A stretch of 64,000 nt of DNA from Pedobacter sp. FW305-3-2-15-E-R2A2 (lineage in GTDB: Bacteria; Bacteroidota; Bacteroidia; Sphingobacteriales; Sphingobacteriaceae): contig NZ_CP151803.1 of assembly GCF_038446955.1 (NCBI RefSeq), positions 930,001 through 994,000 of the forward strand, in the 5' to 3' direction. This document shows positions 17,641-27,245 of this stretch, one piece after another (the stretch's first letter is position 1; every line of letters begins with the position of its first letter). The notes beneath the pieces are model-generated. The model saw only the letters and a program-made list of their open reading frames with translations, did not search any database and was not told where the DNA came from. Position numbers and translations under genes: made by a program.

Positions 17641-19149
17641 ATGACAAGAGATGAATTAAATGCACACCGCCTCGTAAAAGAAGCAAAGGAAACAGAATTG
17701 AGGTCTTTTACCCGCCGACATTTTCTAAAAGAAAGCGCGATGGGCCTTGGTGCTATTGCAATGGGCTCCCTATTGGGAAGCTGTAACTTTGGCGCTAAAA
17801 CGAATAATCCGGTTTTATATGATCCCGCGCATCCTTTATTGCCGAAATCGCCGCCGTACTTTGGAAAAGCGAAAAGCGTAATCTATCTGCATATGGCGGG
17901 AGCGCCCTCTCAACTGGAGCTTTTTGACTATAAGCCGGAACTGATGAAAATGGATGGACAGGACTGTCCGCCTTCGCTTCTGGCAGGAAAAAAGTTTGCG
18001 TTTATCACCGGTGTTCCTAAAATGCTGGGCGCACAGGCCCAATTTGCACAACACGGACAGAGCCGTGCCTGGGTGAGCGACAATATGCCTCATTTTTCGA
18101 CGATGGTTGATGAAGTGAGTTTTCTGAAAGCAGTGAGTACCGACCAGTTTAACCATGCGCCGGCACAGCTGCTGATTCATACGGGGAGTCCTCGTTTGGG
18201 CAGACCAAGTATCGGAAGCTGGGCAACCTATGGATTGGGGACCGAAAATCAAAACTTGCCGGGTTATGTGGTGCTCACCAGCGGAGGAAGTTTTCCGGAT
18301 GCGGGAAAGAGCATTTGGGGAAGTGGATTTTTACCTTCTGTTTATCAGGGGGTGCAATGCCGCAGTGAAGGCGATCCGGTGTTGTTTATCAAAGATCCTC
18401 ATGGCATGAGCCGCGATTTACGTAAAGCGTCAATTGATGCGATTAATGCTTCCAATGAACTGGAGTATGCAAATTATAACGATCCGGAAATTCTTTCCAG
18501 GATCTCACAATATGAAATGGCTTACCGGATGCAAATCTCTGCACCGGAAGTGATGAACATTAATGATGAGCCTGCTTATATTCATGAAATGTATGGCACA
18601 CAACCAGGGAAATCTTCTTTTGCCAACAATGTACTGCTTGCCCGCAAATTGGTCGAAAAAGGAGTACGCTTCGTTCAGCTTTTCGACTGGGGCTGGGATG
18701 CGCATGGCGATGGCCCGAATAATTCACTCAATATCGGCCTGAAGAATAAATGCAGAAGTACCGATAAACCCATCACAGCATTGTTGCTGGACCTGAAACA
18801 AAGAGGATTGCTAGATGAAACCCTGGTCGTTTGGGGTGGCGAGTTTGGCCGTACACCAATGATGGAGAACAGAAATGGAATTCAGAATCCCTATAATGGA
18901 AGAGATCACCATACCGAAGCATTCACGATGTGGATGGCTGGCGGAGGAATCAAGAAAGGCTTTACGCATGGCGAGACCGATGAAATCGGATATAGTGCAG
19001 TAAGTGGAAAAGTCGATCCTTTTGATATTCAAGCCACCATACTTAACCAGCTAGGATTTAATCATGAGCAATTTACCTATCCTTTCCAGGGCAGGCCATT
19101 CCGATTAACGGATGTCTCGGGAAAAGTGATTCAGGATATCGTTGCCTAA
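17641..19149 (+). CDS. DUF1501 domain protein, probable Tat substrate
   Basis: The product has 502 residues. FTRRHFLKESAMG at residues 23-35 is a Tat-like signal and it ends near GSCNFG, which may be a lipobox. DUF1501 proteins belong to the alkaline phosphatase/sulfatase-like superfamily; metal-binding style motifs include WDAHGD, GEFGRTPM and GRDHH. They are the constant partner of PSD1 genes. Twin-arginine export suggests folding with a cofactor before export. The exact reaction is unknown. It lies between the PSD1 gene (8-base gap) and the TIM-barrel gene. Confidence 0.88.
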   Translation: MTRDELNAHRLVKEAKETELRSFTRRHFLKESAMGLGAIAMGSLLGSCNFGAKTNNPVLYDPAHPLLPKSPPYFGKAKSVIYLHMAGAPSQLELFDYKPELMKMDGQDCPPSLLAGKKFAFITGVPKMLGAQAQFAQHGQSRAWVSDNMPHFSTMVDEVSFLKAVSTDQFNHAPAQLLIHTGSPRLGRPSIGSWATYGLGTENQNLPGYVVLTSGGSFPDAGKSIWGSGFLPSVYQGVQCRSEGDPVLFIKDPHGMSRDLRKASIDAINASNELEYANYNDPEILSRISQYEMAYRMQISAPEVMNINDEPAYIHEMYGTQPGKSSFANNVLLARKLVEKGVRFVQLFDWGWDAHGDGPNNSLNIGLKNKCRSTDKPITALLLDLKQRGLLDETLVVWGGEFGRTPMMENRNGIQNPYNGRDHHTEAFTMWMAGGGIKKGFTHGETDEIGYSAVSGKVDPFDIQATILNQLGFNHEQFTYPFQGRPFRLTDVSGKVIQDIVA

Positions 19150-19180
19150 TTTAAAATTAACCAAACAACCACCCAAACCA

Positions 19181-20113
19181 ATGCACCAAAACCGAAGGAA
19201 TTTTATTAAAACTACTGCCACCGCCACTGCTGCGGGACTATTTGTGCCGTTAACGGACTTGGTTGCGCAGGAAACAATTGGCATTAAAGCCGCGGCTGGC
19301 TATGAATTGCTGTTTATGGCGACCGACTGGGGTTTTAACGGTACGATAGATGAATTTTGCGCAGCCGCGAAAAAAGAAGGATATGAAGGGATTGAATTGT
19401 GGTGGGCGGTAGACAATCCTAAAGCTCAGCAATCCTTATACGATGCTTTAAAAAAGCATCAGCTGCAGGTTGGTTTTCTTTGTGGTGCTGGTCAGCCCAA
19501 AGCAAAGCCTCACCTGGAAACATTTATGAAAAACCTGGATGCGGCACTAAATAGTATTCAAAAACCGCTATACATCAACTGTCATTCAGGAAAGGACTAT
19601 TTTACTTACGAGGAAAATAAAGCTTTGATTGATTATACGACTAAAAAATCCCGGGAAAGCGGAATCCCGGTTTACCATGAAACTCATCGCGGACGGATGT
19701 TATACTCCGCACCCGTAACCCGTCAGTTTATCGAGCGAAATCCGGAACTGCGCCTCACTCTGGATATTTCTCACTGGTGCAATGTACATGAAAGCCTATT
19801 GGCGGATCAGCAGGAGACCATTGACCTGGCACTGGAACGGGTTTCTCATATTCATTCCAGGGTTGGACATCCTCAGGGGCCTCAGGTAAATGATCCAAGG
19901 GCGCCGGAATGGGAGCAGGCATTAAAAGCGCATTTGGGCTGGTGGGATAAAGTCATCGCCCGTAAAAAGAAAAACGGAGAACGAATGACGATCTTAACAG
20001 AATTCGGCCCGCCTGATTACATGCCGACTTTGCCTTATACCCATCAGCCTGTGGCCGATCAGTGGGCAATAAATGTACATATGATGAACCTGTTGCGTAA
20101 ACGTTATCAATAA
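19181..20113 (+). CDS. Exported sugar phosphate isomerase/epimerase-like TIM barrel protein
   Basis: With ATG 19181 the product has 310 residues; an earlier TTG at 19142 lies inside the DUF1501 gene and is less likely. HQNRRNFIKTTATATAAG is a Tat-type signal, so the barrel acts outside the cytoplasm, unlike classical xylose isomerase-like enzymes. The AP endonuclease 2-like barrel includes YEGIELWWAVDN, NCHSGKDYF, YHETHRGR and LTLDISHWCNVHE, whose Glu, Asp and His residues would bind a metal. Substrate unknown. It is part of the five-gene cytochrome cluster. Confidence 0.85.
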   Translation: MHQNRRNFIKTTATATAAGLFVPLTDLVAQETIGIKAAAGYELLFMATDWGFNGTIDEFCAAAKKEGYEGIELWWAVDNPKAQQSLYDALKKHQLQVGFLCGAGQPKAKPHLETFMKNLDAALNSIQKPLYINCHSGKDYFTYEENKALIDYTTKKSRESGIPVYHETHRGRMLYSAPVTRQFIERNPELRLTLDISHWCNVHESLLADQQETIDLALERVSHIHSRVGHPQGPQVNDPRAPEWEQALKAHLGWWDKVIARKKKNGERMTILTEFGPPDYMPTLPYTHQPVADQWAINVHMMNLLRKRYQ

Positions 20114-20125
20114 TTTTAGGCCGGA

Positions 20126-21538
20126 ATGATGCTTTTATCTATATCAAACCTGATCGGGAGGTTTCACCCTATATTGGTACACCTTCCAATAGGAATTTTA
20201 ATGTTGGGCTGCTTGTTTCAGCTGATTAGCAGGTACCCTAAATTTTTAGGATTAAGACCTGCAATTCCATTGACTTATCTTCTTGGTTTCCTTGGAGCGC
20301 TAGGCGCTTGCATCAGCGGTTATCTTTTGTCGCAGAGCGGTGATTATGATACAGACCTTGTTGGTATTCACCAGTGGCTTGGGATTGGCACTGCTGCTTT
20401 TTCCCTGGTTTCCTACCTGATGATTCAGAAAGCTGTTCGGGAGCTAATCTTAAATGTGACCGCTGCGGGATTGCTGATGCTGATCACTTTAACAGGGCAT
20501 TATGGGGGCTCTTTAACACATGGCTCTGATTACCTTACTGCCGCATTGGCGGATGGTCCAGACAAAGGAGCTGCAGCGATTCCCCCGGTTGTTAATGTTC
20601 AGCAGGCGATGGTGTATACCCATATGGTACAGCCATTGTTGAAGAATCGTTGTTACAGTTGCCATGGCGCTGAAAAACAGAAAGGGAAACTTCGTCTGGA
20701 TAGCAAGGAATTTATGCTGAAAGGTGGTGAAGAGGGGAAAGCCCTGATTCCGGGGAGTCCCGAAGAAAGTGCACTGATTAAAAGGTTGCTGCTGCCCATC
20801 AGTAATGAAGATCATATGCCTCCAAAAGAGAAACCACAGCTTTCTGCGCAGGAACTTGCGTTGTTGGAGTGGTGGATCAAAGAGGGGGCTGACCTGAATA
20901 AAAAAGTGCAGGACTTGAAACAGACGGAAAAAATTAAACCAGTATTGCTGAGCTTTCAGACTGGTGCAAAAAAGGAAGCGGATAAGGTTGCTGAAATACC
21001 TGTAAAAGAGGTAGGCAAAGCGGATGCTAAAGTGATTGCAGATTTGAAAGCGGCAGGCGTGGTGGTGATTCCGGTAACGGGCAACAGCAATTATTTATCG
21101 GTGAGCTTTGTGACCGCCAAGCCCTCGGCCAATTCATTAAAACTTTTGAAATCTTTGAACGATCAATTGATCTGGCTGAATCTGGCCAACACAGATCTTG
21201 GCGATAAAGGAATGGAAATTGTCGCAGGATTTAAAAATCTGGTCCGCATCAATTTAACGCAAACACGGATTACAGATCAGGGACTGATGCAGTTGAAAAG
21301 TATAAATACCTTGCAGTACTTAAATCTAACCGGTACGAAAATAACTGGAAAAGGTTTACTTACACTGAAAGGCTTAAAGGAAATTCAACAGATTTATTTG
21401 TATCAGTCGGCGGTAAATAAGCAGGAAGAGCAGGTCTTAAAGAAAGAATTTCCCAAAGCTATTCTTGATTTTGGAGGATATCAGGTCCCGACAACAGCAA
21501 AGGATACTACTGAAGTAAAGCCAGCTGCTGCTTCCTGA
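20126..21538 (+). CDS. DUF2231 membrane domain, cytochrome c and leucine-rich repeat protein
   Basis: The product has 470 residues. Four hydrophobic segments fill residues 5-135 (FHPILVHLPIGIL is the DUF2231 opening). A planctomycete-type cytochrome C domain follows with CYSCH (Cys176, Cys179, His180). A linker leads to a leucine-rich repeat region (about 345-450; LIWLNLANTDLGDKGM and YLNLTGTKITGKGL). It could pass electrons between the soluble haem proteins of the cluster and the membrane; this is inference. ATGs at 20126 and 20129 are equivalent. The TIM-barrel gene ends 12 bases upstream. Confidence 0.85.
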   Translation: MMLLSISNLIGRFHPILVHLPIGILMLGCLFQLISRYPKFLGLRPAIPLTYLLGFLGALGACISGYLLSQSGDYDTDLVGIHQWLGIGTAAFSLVSYLMIQKAVRELILNVTAAGLLMLITLTGHYGGSLTHGSDYLTAALADGPDKGAAAIPPVVNVQQAMVYTHMVQPLLKNRCYSCHGAEKQKGKLRLDSKEFMLKGGEEGKALIPGSPEESALIKRLLLPISNEDHMPPKEKPQLSAQELALLEWWIKEGADLNKKVQDLKQTEKIKPVLLSFQTGAKKEADKVAEIPVKEVGKADAKVIADLKAAGVVVIPVTGNSNYLSVSFVTAKPSANSLKLLKSLNDQLIWLNLANTDLGDKGMEIVAGFKNLVRINLTQTRITDQGLMQLKSINTLQYLNLTGTKITGKGLLTLKGLKEIQQIYLYQSAVNKQEEQVLKKEFPKAILDFGGYQVPTTAKDTTEVKPAAAS

Positions 21539-21662
21539 TGGTAATTTGGCAAAAGGGGGACCGATATTAAAATAAACAGACAAAAATATGGGCGATTAGC
21601 ACCATATAAAAATGGAATCACTATTTTAGAAATGGAATACCATTCCTAAACCCATTTTATAA

Positions 21663-22904
21663 ATGACCACGCTAACCAAAGAAAAAAGTACATTGGCCTA
21701 TTTGCTGAGTGCACCTGTGATTGTAGCTTCCCTGGGCTATTTTGTCGACATCTATGATCTCCTTCTGTTTGGAATTGTGCGGATCCCCAGTCTAACGGAA
21801 TTGGGCCTTGATGAAGCGGCCCGTTCCATTGAAGGAGCAAGTATCCTAAACTGGCAAATGACAGGTTTGTTACTTGGCGGTGTGCTCTGGGGAGTGTTGG
21901 GAGATAAGAAAGGACGACTCTCCGTGCTTTTTGGTTCGATCATTACCTATTCCATTGCGAACTTTGCCTGCGGTTTTGTGCATGATGTTTTTATTTATAA
22001 AATTTTGCGCTTCATTGCCGGAGTTGGTCTGGCAGGAGAACTTGGCGCGGGAATCACCCTGGTTTCGGAGAGTCTTCCAAAACGCTTGAGGGCATTGGGT
22101 ACTTCGCTGGTGGCCGGGGTAGGTGTACTTGGAGCGGTGGTAGGCTATTTTACGGTTGAATTATTTAGCTGGAGAAATGCGTATTTCATCGGTGGTGGAA
22201 TGGGAATCCTGTTGTTGTTTTTAAGGATTGGTGTGTTTGAATCAGGGATGTTTCATGCGATGAAAGCAAAAGAGCAGTTGAGCAAAGGGAATTTTCTTTC
22301 ATTTTTTACTAAGAAAAGCAGACTGATTTTATACCTGAAATGTATTGGTGTTGGCCTTCCTACCTGGTTTGTAATCGGAATCCTGGCTACATTTAGTAAT
22401 GAGATCGGAAAAGCATTGCACATTACTGAAGCGATAAAACCAGGCTTAGCGGTGATGTGGTGTTATGTGGGCCTTGCAGCCGGCGATTTGGTAAGTGGCT
22501 TGTTGAGTTATTGGCTGGAATCGCGTCGTAAGGCTGTCGCCTTTCTGATGTTATTCGCAGCTATAGGAACGGTATTGTTTCTGTTTGGGGGAATAGAAAC
22601 GTCCAGAGGTTTATACCTGATGTGTCTTTGGACTGGCTTCGGAATTGGATATTGGGCCATGTTTGTCACGATTGGCGCGGAACAATTCGGTACCAATGTG
22701 CGTGCCACAGCAGCAACCACTATTCCAAATATGGTAAGAGGCACTGTGGTTTTAATGACCACATTTTATACCTTTTTAAAACCACAGGTGATGGAATTGT
22801 ATGCTGCAGGCATCGTCGGACTGATCTGTTTTGCAATCGGATTTTATTGTATTAAAACGATTCCGGAAACCCACCATAAAGACTTGGATTTTGTAGAGGA
22901 TTAA
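21663..22904 (+). CDS. MFS transporter
   Basis: The product has 413 residues with 12 predicted membrane segments. The motif GDKKGRLSVL between segments 2 and 3 is the MFS signature. The overall pattern (GYFVDIYDLLLFG at the start) resembles the metabolite:proton symporter family for organic acids or sugars. It stands 124 bases after the cytochrome cluster on the same strand and could import its product or substrate. The alpha-L-fucosidase gene is convergent, 30 bases away. Confidence 0.87.
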   Translation: MTTLTKEKSTLAYLLSAPVIVASLGYFVDIYDLLLFGIVRIPSLTELGLDEAARSIEGASILNWQMTGLLLGGVLWGVLGDKKGRLSVLFGSIITYSIANFACGFVHDVFIYKILRFIAGVGLAGELGAGITLVSESLPKRLRALGTSLVAGVGVLGAVVGYFTVELFSWRNAYFIGGGMGILLLFLRIGVFESGMFHAMKAKEQLSKGNFLSFFTKKSRLILYLKCIGVGLPTWFVIGILATFSNEIGKALHITEAIKPGLAVMWCYVGLAAGDLVSGLLSYWLESRRKAVAFLMLFAAIGTVLFLFGGIETSRGLYLMCLWTGFGIGYWAMFVTIGAEQFGTNVRATAATTIPNMVRGTVVLMTTFYTFLKPQVMELYAAGIVGLICFAIGFYCIKTIPETHHKDLDFVED

Positions 22905-22934
22905 CCCTTTTCCGTATTTTTTTTATAAAAAAAA

Positions 22935-24722
22935 CTATAAGACAGGATGTAAGATGATTGACTTCAGCTTGAAGAGTTCTTTTGCATTTGCTTCCGGTCT
23001 TAGTTTTATGGTGTATTGGCCTTCTTTGGGTACAGAAATGATCGCTACAGGATGTTTAATGAATAACAATGGTTTTCCTGAATTGAATTCTGAAGTCCGT
23101 AGGGTTTGAAATTTGTAGACTTTGTGTTCAAATTCCATAATCCCTTCCTGTTTTGCATTTTCCTCTGCGCAGGAATATTCTAATAATACCTTATAATCGC
23201 CGGCTGCGGTAATGTTGAATTTAAATGCGACCTGATCATCAGGTTTAACCATATTCAGTATGCAAGGGGTATGTTTCCAATCACCGAAATAATGACTATA
23301 AGTGAGGGTTTCCTGTTTTGCAGCACCGCTCGTCTTAGCATTAACGACTTCCAGCATATTGGTGTCGTATTGAGGCGATACGGTAGGGATATTGTTTAAA
23401 TATCCGTCATTTAAGCTACCTGTATAGCTGATAGCAATAACGGTATTATGCGGATCTGCAGAAAGCGGCATGTCTACGGTTAATGTTTGACCTTTTAGCG
23501 CATACTTTAATGCCTTTTTATCGGTTAAGCGGTAAACTTTGGTAATGCTGCTATTTACGCCCGGTACAACGATTTTTCCATCTTTAGGTGGATTCAAAAC
23601 ATGAAGAAACAGTTTTCCGGGTTTAGAGGTGGTGACACCCCAGGGTTGCGCGGGAATCAGTCCGTAAGTACTTTCGTAAATGCTTTCTCCGTTTGCTTTT
23701 AACCAGAGGCCGGTTGCCCTGAGAAATTTCTCTGAATAGTAGGGGATTTTCCCCTCGCCATCCGGACCTACATTGAGCATAAGATTGCCGCCTTTTGAGG
23801 CGACATTTGCGAGCAGGTGAATGATCTCCTCAGGTGATTTAAAATTCATATCATGGCTGATGTATCCCCAGGAATCATTATGGGTGTATATGGATTCCCA
23901 GGCGCCCTTAATTGGAGTCGCAGGGATTTCCGAATCTCCAAAGGTTCTATAGTCGCCCAGACCTTGCCCAACACGGCTGCTGAACAGACTTTTCGGTTGA
24001 AGTGCATGCATCTCATCTACGAGCTCCTGAGTTTGTTGTTTGTTTAACCCACCTGGCATGTCAAACCAAACAATGCCCAGATTGCCGTAATTGGTTAGCA
24101 ATTCCTTCAGTTGCGGGATTGATTTTTCTTTATAATATTTTAAATAGTCTTTATCGGCTTCTTTGAAATCCCATTTGTTTCCACCTCCGTTAGGTTCATG
24201 CCAATCTAAAAATTGAGAATAATAGAAGCCGAATTGGATGCCTTTCTTCCTGGTGGCATCTGCAAGTGCTTTCATTGGGTCTTTTCCGTAAGGAGAGGCT
24301 TTTACAATATTGAAATCACTGACTTTCGAGTCGTACATCGCAAATCCTTCATGGTGTTTTGCAGTGATGACCATGTAGCGGATACCAGCATCTTTAGCCA
24401 GGTCTGCCCATTCCTGAGCGTTGAATTTAACAGGGTTGAAGCTGGAAGCCACCTTTGCATATTCGGATGCAGGAATCTTCGCCTGATTCATCAGCCATTC
24501 TCCGCTGCCATAGTAATCTTTATCTTTCCATACACCCGCAAGCTTTGAATATAGCCCCCAGTGAATAAACATTCCAAACTTCGCATTCTTAAACCAAATT
24601 GCATTTGGATTTTCTTTTTCGTTCGCTTCTTTGTCCCATCTGTCAATATCTTGTGCAAATGAAAATCCAGCGGTTAAGAAGTATAAAAAGCTGCAGATAA
24701 GGATTTTTTTGAAGTGGTTCAT
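22935..24722 (-). CDS. Alpha-L-fucosidase, GH29, secreted
   Basis: The product has 595 residues, with a signal peptide ending at FSFAQ (residue 24). The GH29 barrel shows FIHWG (His54), AKHHEG (His123-His124) and WFDMPGG, where Asp221 is the catalytic nucleophile. After the barrel (to about 350) come a beta domain and a further carbohydrate-binding-like module (about 455-595). It releases terminal L-fucose from glycans, probably in the periplasm. It is transcribed alone, convergent with the MFS transporter; the upstream leader holds CTAACCA, a motif shared with other starts in this window. Confidence 0.93.
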   Translation of the reverse strand: MNHFKKILICSFLYFLTAGFSFAQDIDRWDKEANEKENPNAIWFKNAKFGMFIHWGLYSKLAGVWKDKDYYGSGEWLMNQAKIPASEYAKVASSFNPVKFNAQEWADLAKDAGIRYMVITAKHHEGFAMYDSKVSDFNIVKASPYGKDPMKALADATRKKGIQFGFYYSQFLDWHEPNGGGNKWDFKEADKDYLKYYKEKSIPQLKELLTNYGNLGIVWFDMPGGLNKQQTQELVDEMHALQPKSLFSSRVGQGLGDYRTFGDSEIPATPIKGAWESIYTHNDSWGYISHDMNFKSPEEIIHLLANVASKGGNLMLNVGPDGEGKIPYYSEKFLRATGLWLKANGESIYESTYGLIPAQPWGVTTSKPGKLFLHVLNPPKDGKIVVPGVNSSITKVYRLTDKKALKYALKGQTLTVDMPLSADPHNTVIAISYTGSLNDGYLNNIPTVSPQYDTNMLEVVNAKTSGAAKQETLTYSHYFGDWKHTPCILNMVKPDDQVAFKFNITAAGDYKVLLEYSCAEENAKQEGIMEFEHKVYKFQTLRTSEFNSGKPLLFIKHPVAIISVPKEGQYTIKLRPEANAKELFKLKSIILHPVL

Positions 24723-24902
24723 ACGAGATTAACAGTTGCTGGTTAGTTGGTTACTAAGTTAAGGAGCCTGTTTTTTCATTGTTCTCTCTTTATAGCTAAT
24801 CATTAAGCTTTTTTGGCAAGATATTCACATTGTGGAGCAATCCTTGGTAGTCTGCGTTAAATGGTTTAGGTTTATCCTCCCAAATGTGTAGAAAGGTTAG
24901 AA

Positions 24903-25988
24903 ATGGAAGGTCTGGTAAAAATGGAAATGGATAGGATGACGAATAAGGTAAAGATTAACTGGCTTGATTTATTAAAAGTGATCGCTGTATTTATGGTGAT
25001 TGTGGCGCATGCCAATGATTGCATTATTCTAAATCAGGATGGAAATTTTAATTTTGAATGGGGAACTTATATTGGCTCTTTATATCGTTTCGCTGTTCCT
25101 TTGTTTGTATTGATCTCCGGAGTTTTACTATTACCCGCTAAATTGGGCACTTTGGAATTTTATAAAAAACGCCTTATGCGGATTGTTCCTGCCCTGCTTT
25201 TCTGGGGCATGGCGTACGTGCTGTTTGATGGATTGGTCTTAAATCATAAGCCCTGGGACAAGATGCTGATGGAGATCGCTAAACTTCCCCTAAGCTTCGG
25301 CGATTCTGCTCCACACCTTTGGTATTTATACATGTTGGTTGGATTATACTTGATCATTCCAATCCTATCTCCATGGGTGGTTAAAGCGACAAAGAGAGAG
25401 CTGGAATTGGTATTGGCAATTTTTATCTTTTCCACTTTTATTCCTTATCTGAAGTTTCTGACCGGATTAGCCTTCGGGGTTTGTGACTGGAATGAATTCC
25501 ATTCTTTTTACTACCTGTCTGGTTTTATCGGATATTTATTAATGGGATACTACCTATATACGTATTTGCCGGGATGGAGCAACAAAGCAAAAAGATGGAC
25601 AGGTGTATTTTTGTTTTTAACCGGATATGGAATTACTTATTACCTGACGATCAGTGTTCCTTTCTCGATCCCAAACATTGAAATGGTATGGTACTACTGC
25701 TCGCCAAATGTCCTTTTGGAAGCAGTTGGTGTCTTCTTACTGGTGGAGGGTATGGAGTTTAAAGAAGGACTGTTCCTTAAAACGATCCAAACTATCGCGC
25801 ATTATTCTTTCGGGATTTTCCTGGTTCATTATTTCTTTATTGGGGTTATTTTCAGGTATATGGCTGCTCATTTTGACCTTCATCCGGCGTTGAACGTCCT
25901 GGTATCCTGTACGCTTACCCTCCTTATTGCTTTTGCTGCAGTCTGGACACTTGCGAAGTTCAGGCTGACACGCAAATTAGTCATGTAA
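24903..25988 (+). CDS. Acyltransferase family 3 membrane protein
   Basis: The product has up to 361 residues and about ten membrane segments. The N-terminal WLDLLKVIAVFMVIVAHAND carries the conserved His of acyltransferase 3 proteins. Family members O-acetylate peptidoglycan, polysaccharides or sterol-like lipids in the inner membrane. Starts at 24903, 24921 and 24936 are all possible; the last would remove a charged extension. There is no neighbour that fixes the substrate. A branched palindrome downstream separates it from the convergent HTH gene. Confidence 0.85.
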   Translation: MEGLVKMEMDRMTNKVKINWLDLLKVIAVFMVIVAHANDCIILNQDGNFNFEWGTYIGSLYRFAVPLFVLISGVLLLPAKLGTLEFYKKRLMRIVPALLFWGMAYVLFDGLVLNHKPWDKMLMEIAKLPLSFGDSAPHLWYLYMLVGLYLIIPILSPWVVKATKRELELVLAIFIFSTFIPYLKFLTGLAFGVCDWNEFHSFYYLSGFIGYLLMGYYLYTYLPGWSNKAKRWTGVFLFLTGYGITYYLTISVPFSIPNIEMVWYYCSPNVLLEAVGVFLLVEGMEFKEGLFLKTIQTIAHYSFGIFLVHYFFIGVIFRYMAAHFDLHPALNVLVSCTLTLLIAFAAVWTLAKFRLTRKLVM

Positions 25989-26006
25989 ACCTGATTTATT
26001 TTGAGC

Positions 26007-26056
26007 TCCTTCGACTGATAAAGCTGTTACTGGCAGCTGGTCTGCTCATCGAAGGA
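26007..26056. terminator. Branched palindrome between convergent genes
   Basis: TCCTTCGA (26007-26014) pairs with TCGAAGGA (26049-26056), enclosing a second hairpin AGCTG/CAGCT. It sits between the stops at 25988 and 26064. There is no clear T-run, so termination is inferred from position. Confidence 0.4.
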
Positions 26057-26063
26057 ACTGCTG

Positions 26064-26378
26064 TTATTTGTCGTGATGTAGCCAGAATAACCTTTTGATC
26101 GATCGGATGATCATGGCTAGAAAGGTGTACTGATTTTTTTGATCGGTAATGATATTGGAAATGATGAATTTCTGATTGCAGGCTTTTATAGTGGCCAATG
26201 GCACATCCAGGATTTCGGCAATTTTTGCAAGTGAATCTTCTTTGATAACAGCCCTCTGCTCCATTCTTGATACCGCCTGTTGGCTTATTCCCAATGCCTT
26301 GGCTAATGTTTCTTGTTTCATTTCACGAGCTGTGCGAATGCGGCTTACGTTTCTTCCCAAATGAGGTCTCTCAGTCAT
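26064..26378 (-). CDS. XRE family helix-turn-helix regulator
   Basis: The product has 104 residues. An HTH_3 domain fills residues 8-62, with QETLAKALGISQQAVSRMEQ as the recognition core. The C-terminus (about 70-104) is short and basic with a hydrophobic patch, too short for a ligand domain. It is divergent from another HTH-like gene; the 136-base gap holds two TTGT-N5-ACAA palindromes that resemble 434-type operators. It probably represses itself and its neighbour; inference. Confidence 0.88.
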   Translation of the reverse strand: MTERPHLGRNVSRIRTAREMKQETLAKALGISQQAVSRMEQRAVIKEDSLAKIAEILDVPLATIKACNQKFIISNIITDQKNQYTFLAMIIRSIKRLFWLHHDK

Positions 26379-26418
26379 AGTACTAATTTTTAAGTTTTTG
26401 TGTTGTTTGAGTAACTAA

Positions 26419-26453
26419 TTGTATAATACAACCCTGATAATTGTTAATTACAA
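26419..26453. promoter_or_regulatory. Tandem operator candidate between divergent HTH genes
   Basis: TTGTATAATACAA (26419-26431) is a perfect palindrome around one base. TTGTTAATTACAA (26441-26453) shares TTGT-N5-ACAA. The two centres are 22 bp apart, two turns of the helix, so two dimers would bind the same face. Confidence 0.6.
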
Positions 26454-26463
26454 CGGTGTGTAA

Positions 26464-26495
26464 TTGAATTAATTGAGGTATTGTTTCTACTTTTG
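26464..26495 (+). promoter_or_regulatory. Promoter of the rightward HTH gene
   Basis: TACTTTTG (26488-26495) is an exact TAnnTTTG -7 element; TTG at 26464-26466 can be the -33 part with a 21-base spacer. The operator pair lies just upstream. Confidence 0.55.
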
Positions 26496-26514
26496 GTTAA
26501 TTAAAACGAAACAT

Positions 26515-27165
26515 ATGACAATTATCGCTAAAAGAAAAGAAAAAGGATTAAAAATTAGTTTTACCACCTTTGACCTGATTTACTTCATTCAGATGAAAAG
26601 AATTGCCTCCGGTCTTTCTCAGGAGGAACTTTCCTTTTTAATCGGCAGAGGGAGCAGTTTTATAGAAGAACGGGAGGTCTTTAAATCCAATAAAGAACTG
26701 TGGTTGGGTGATGTGTCGGTAATGTCTAAAATTTTTGATTGCAGGCCTGCCGAGTTCTTTAGGAGTGTAAAAGGAAAGCCCAATGAAGTTCGGTTGCTGT
26801 CCAGACAGATGATAAAAGGGGATTACATTCAATATGAAGTATTTGGATTACGTGAGGATGATTCTATTGAATTGTTATACATGATTAATGAAGAGGATCC
26901 TTTTAAAAAGTATACGGAACATGAAAAATCGGCTTTGCTGAAGCTCGCTCAGACAGAGCTTGCAGGATTGCTCAGCGAACGGTACTTTGAAGGCGTGGAA
27001 AGATCTCCGTTTGACATCTTCCGTGAATGTCGTAAACGTGGTGGACTACTCATTAAAGCCGATTTTGTAGCCCAGGTTCTGAATGATTATTTGATGGGGC
27101 CTGGCCCGATGGTACTGAAGAAATACAAACATAAAGACAGGGGATTCGTGTACCAGGGATTATAA
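26515..27165 (+). CDS. HTH-like protein of unknown function
   Basis: ATG 26515 gives 216 residues; the frame opens earlier at a TTG (26473) that lies upstream of the -7 element. Residues 20-75 (KRIASGLSQEELSFLIGRGSSFIEERE) look like an XRE-type HTH. A wing-like beta region follows and the C-terminal 70 residues are rich in charged residues with no recognised domain. It is divergent from the XRE regulator and shares its operator region, which suggests a regulator pair. DNA binding is inference. Confidence 0.65.
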   Translation: MTIIAKRKEKGLKISFTTFDLIYFIQMKRIASGLSQEELSFLIGRGSSFIEEREVFKSNKELWLGDVSVMSKIFDCRPAEFFRSVKGKPNEVRLLSRQMIKGDYIQYEVFGLREDDSIELLYMINEEDPFKKYTEHEKSALLKLAQTELAGLLSERYFEGVERSPFDIFRECRKRGGLLIKADFVAQVLNDYLMGPGPMVLKKYKHKDRGFVYQGL

Positions 27166-27245
27166 TGAAAATTAATGTTATACTTAAAAGGTATTTTTAA
27201 TATTTTAGTGAGACTTTAATTGTTAAAGTCAATAAATCAACGAAA

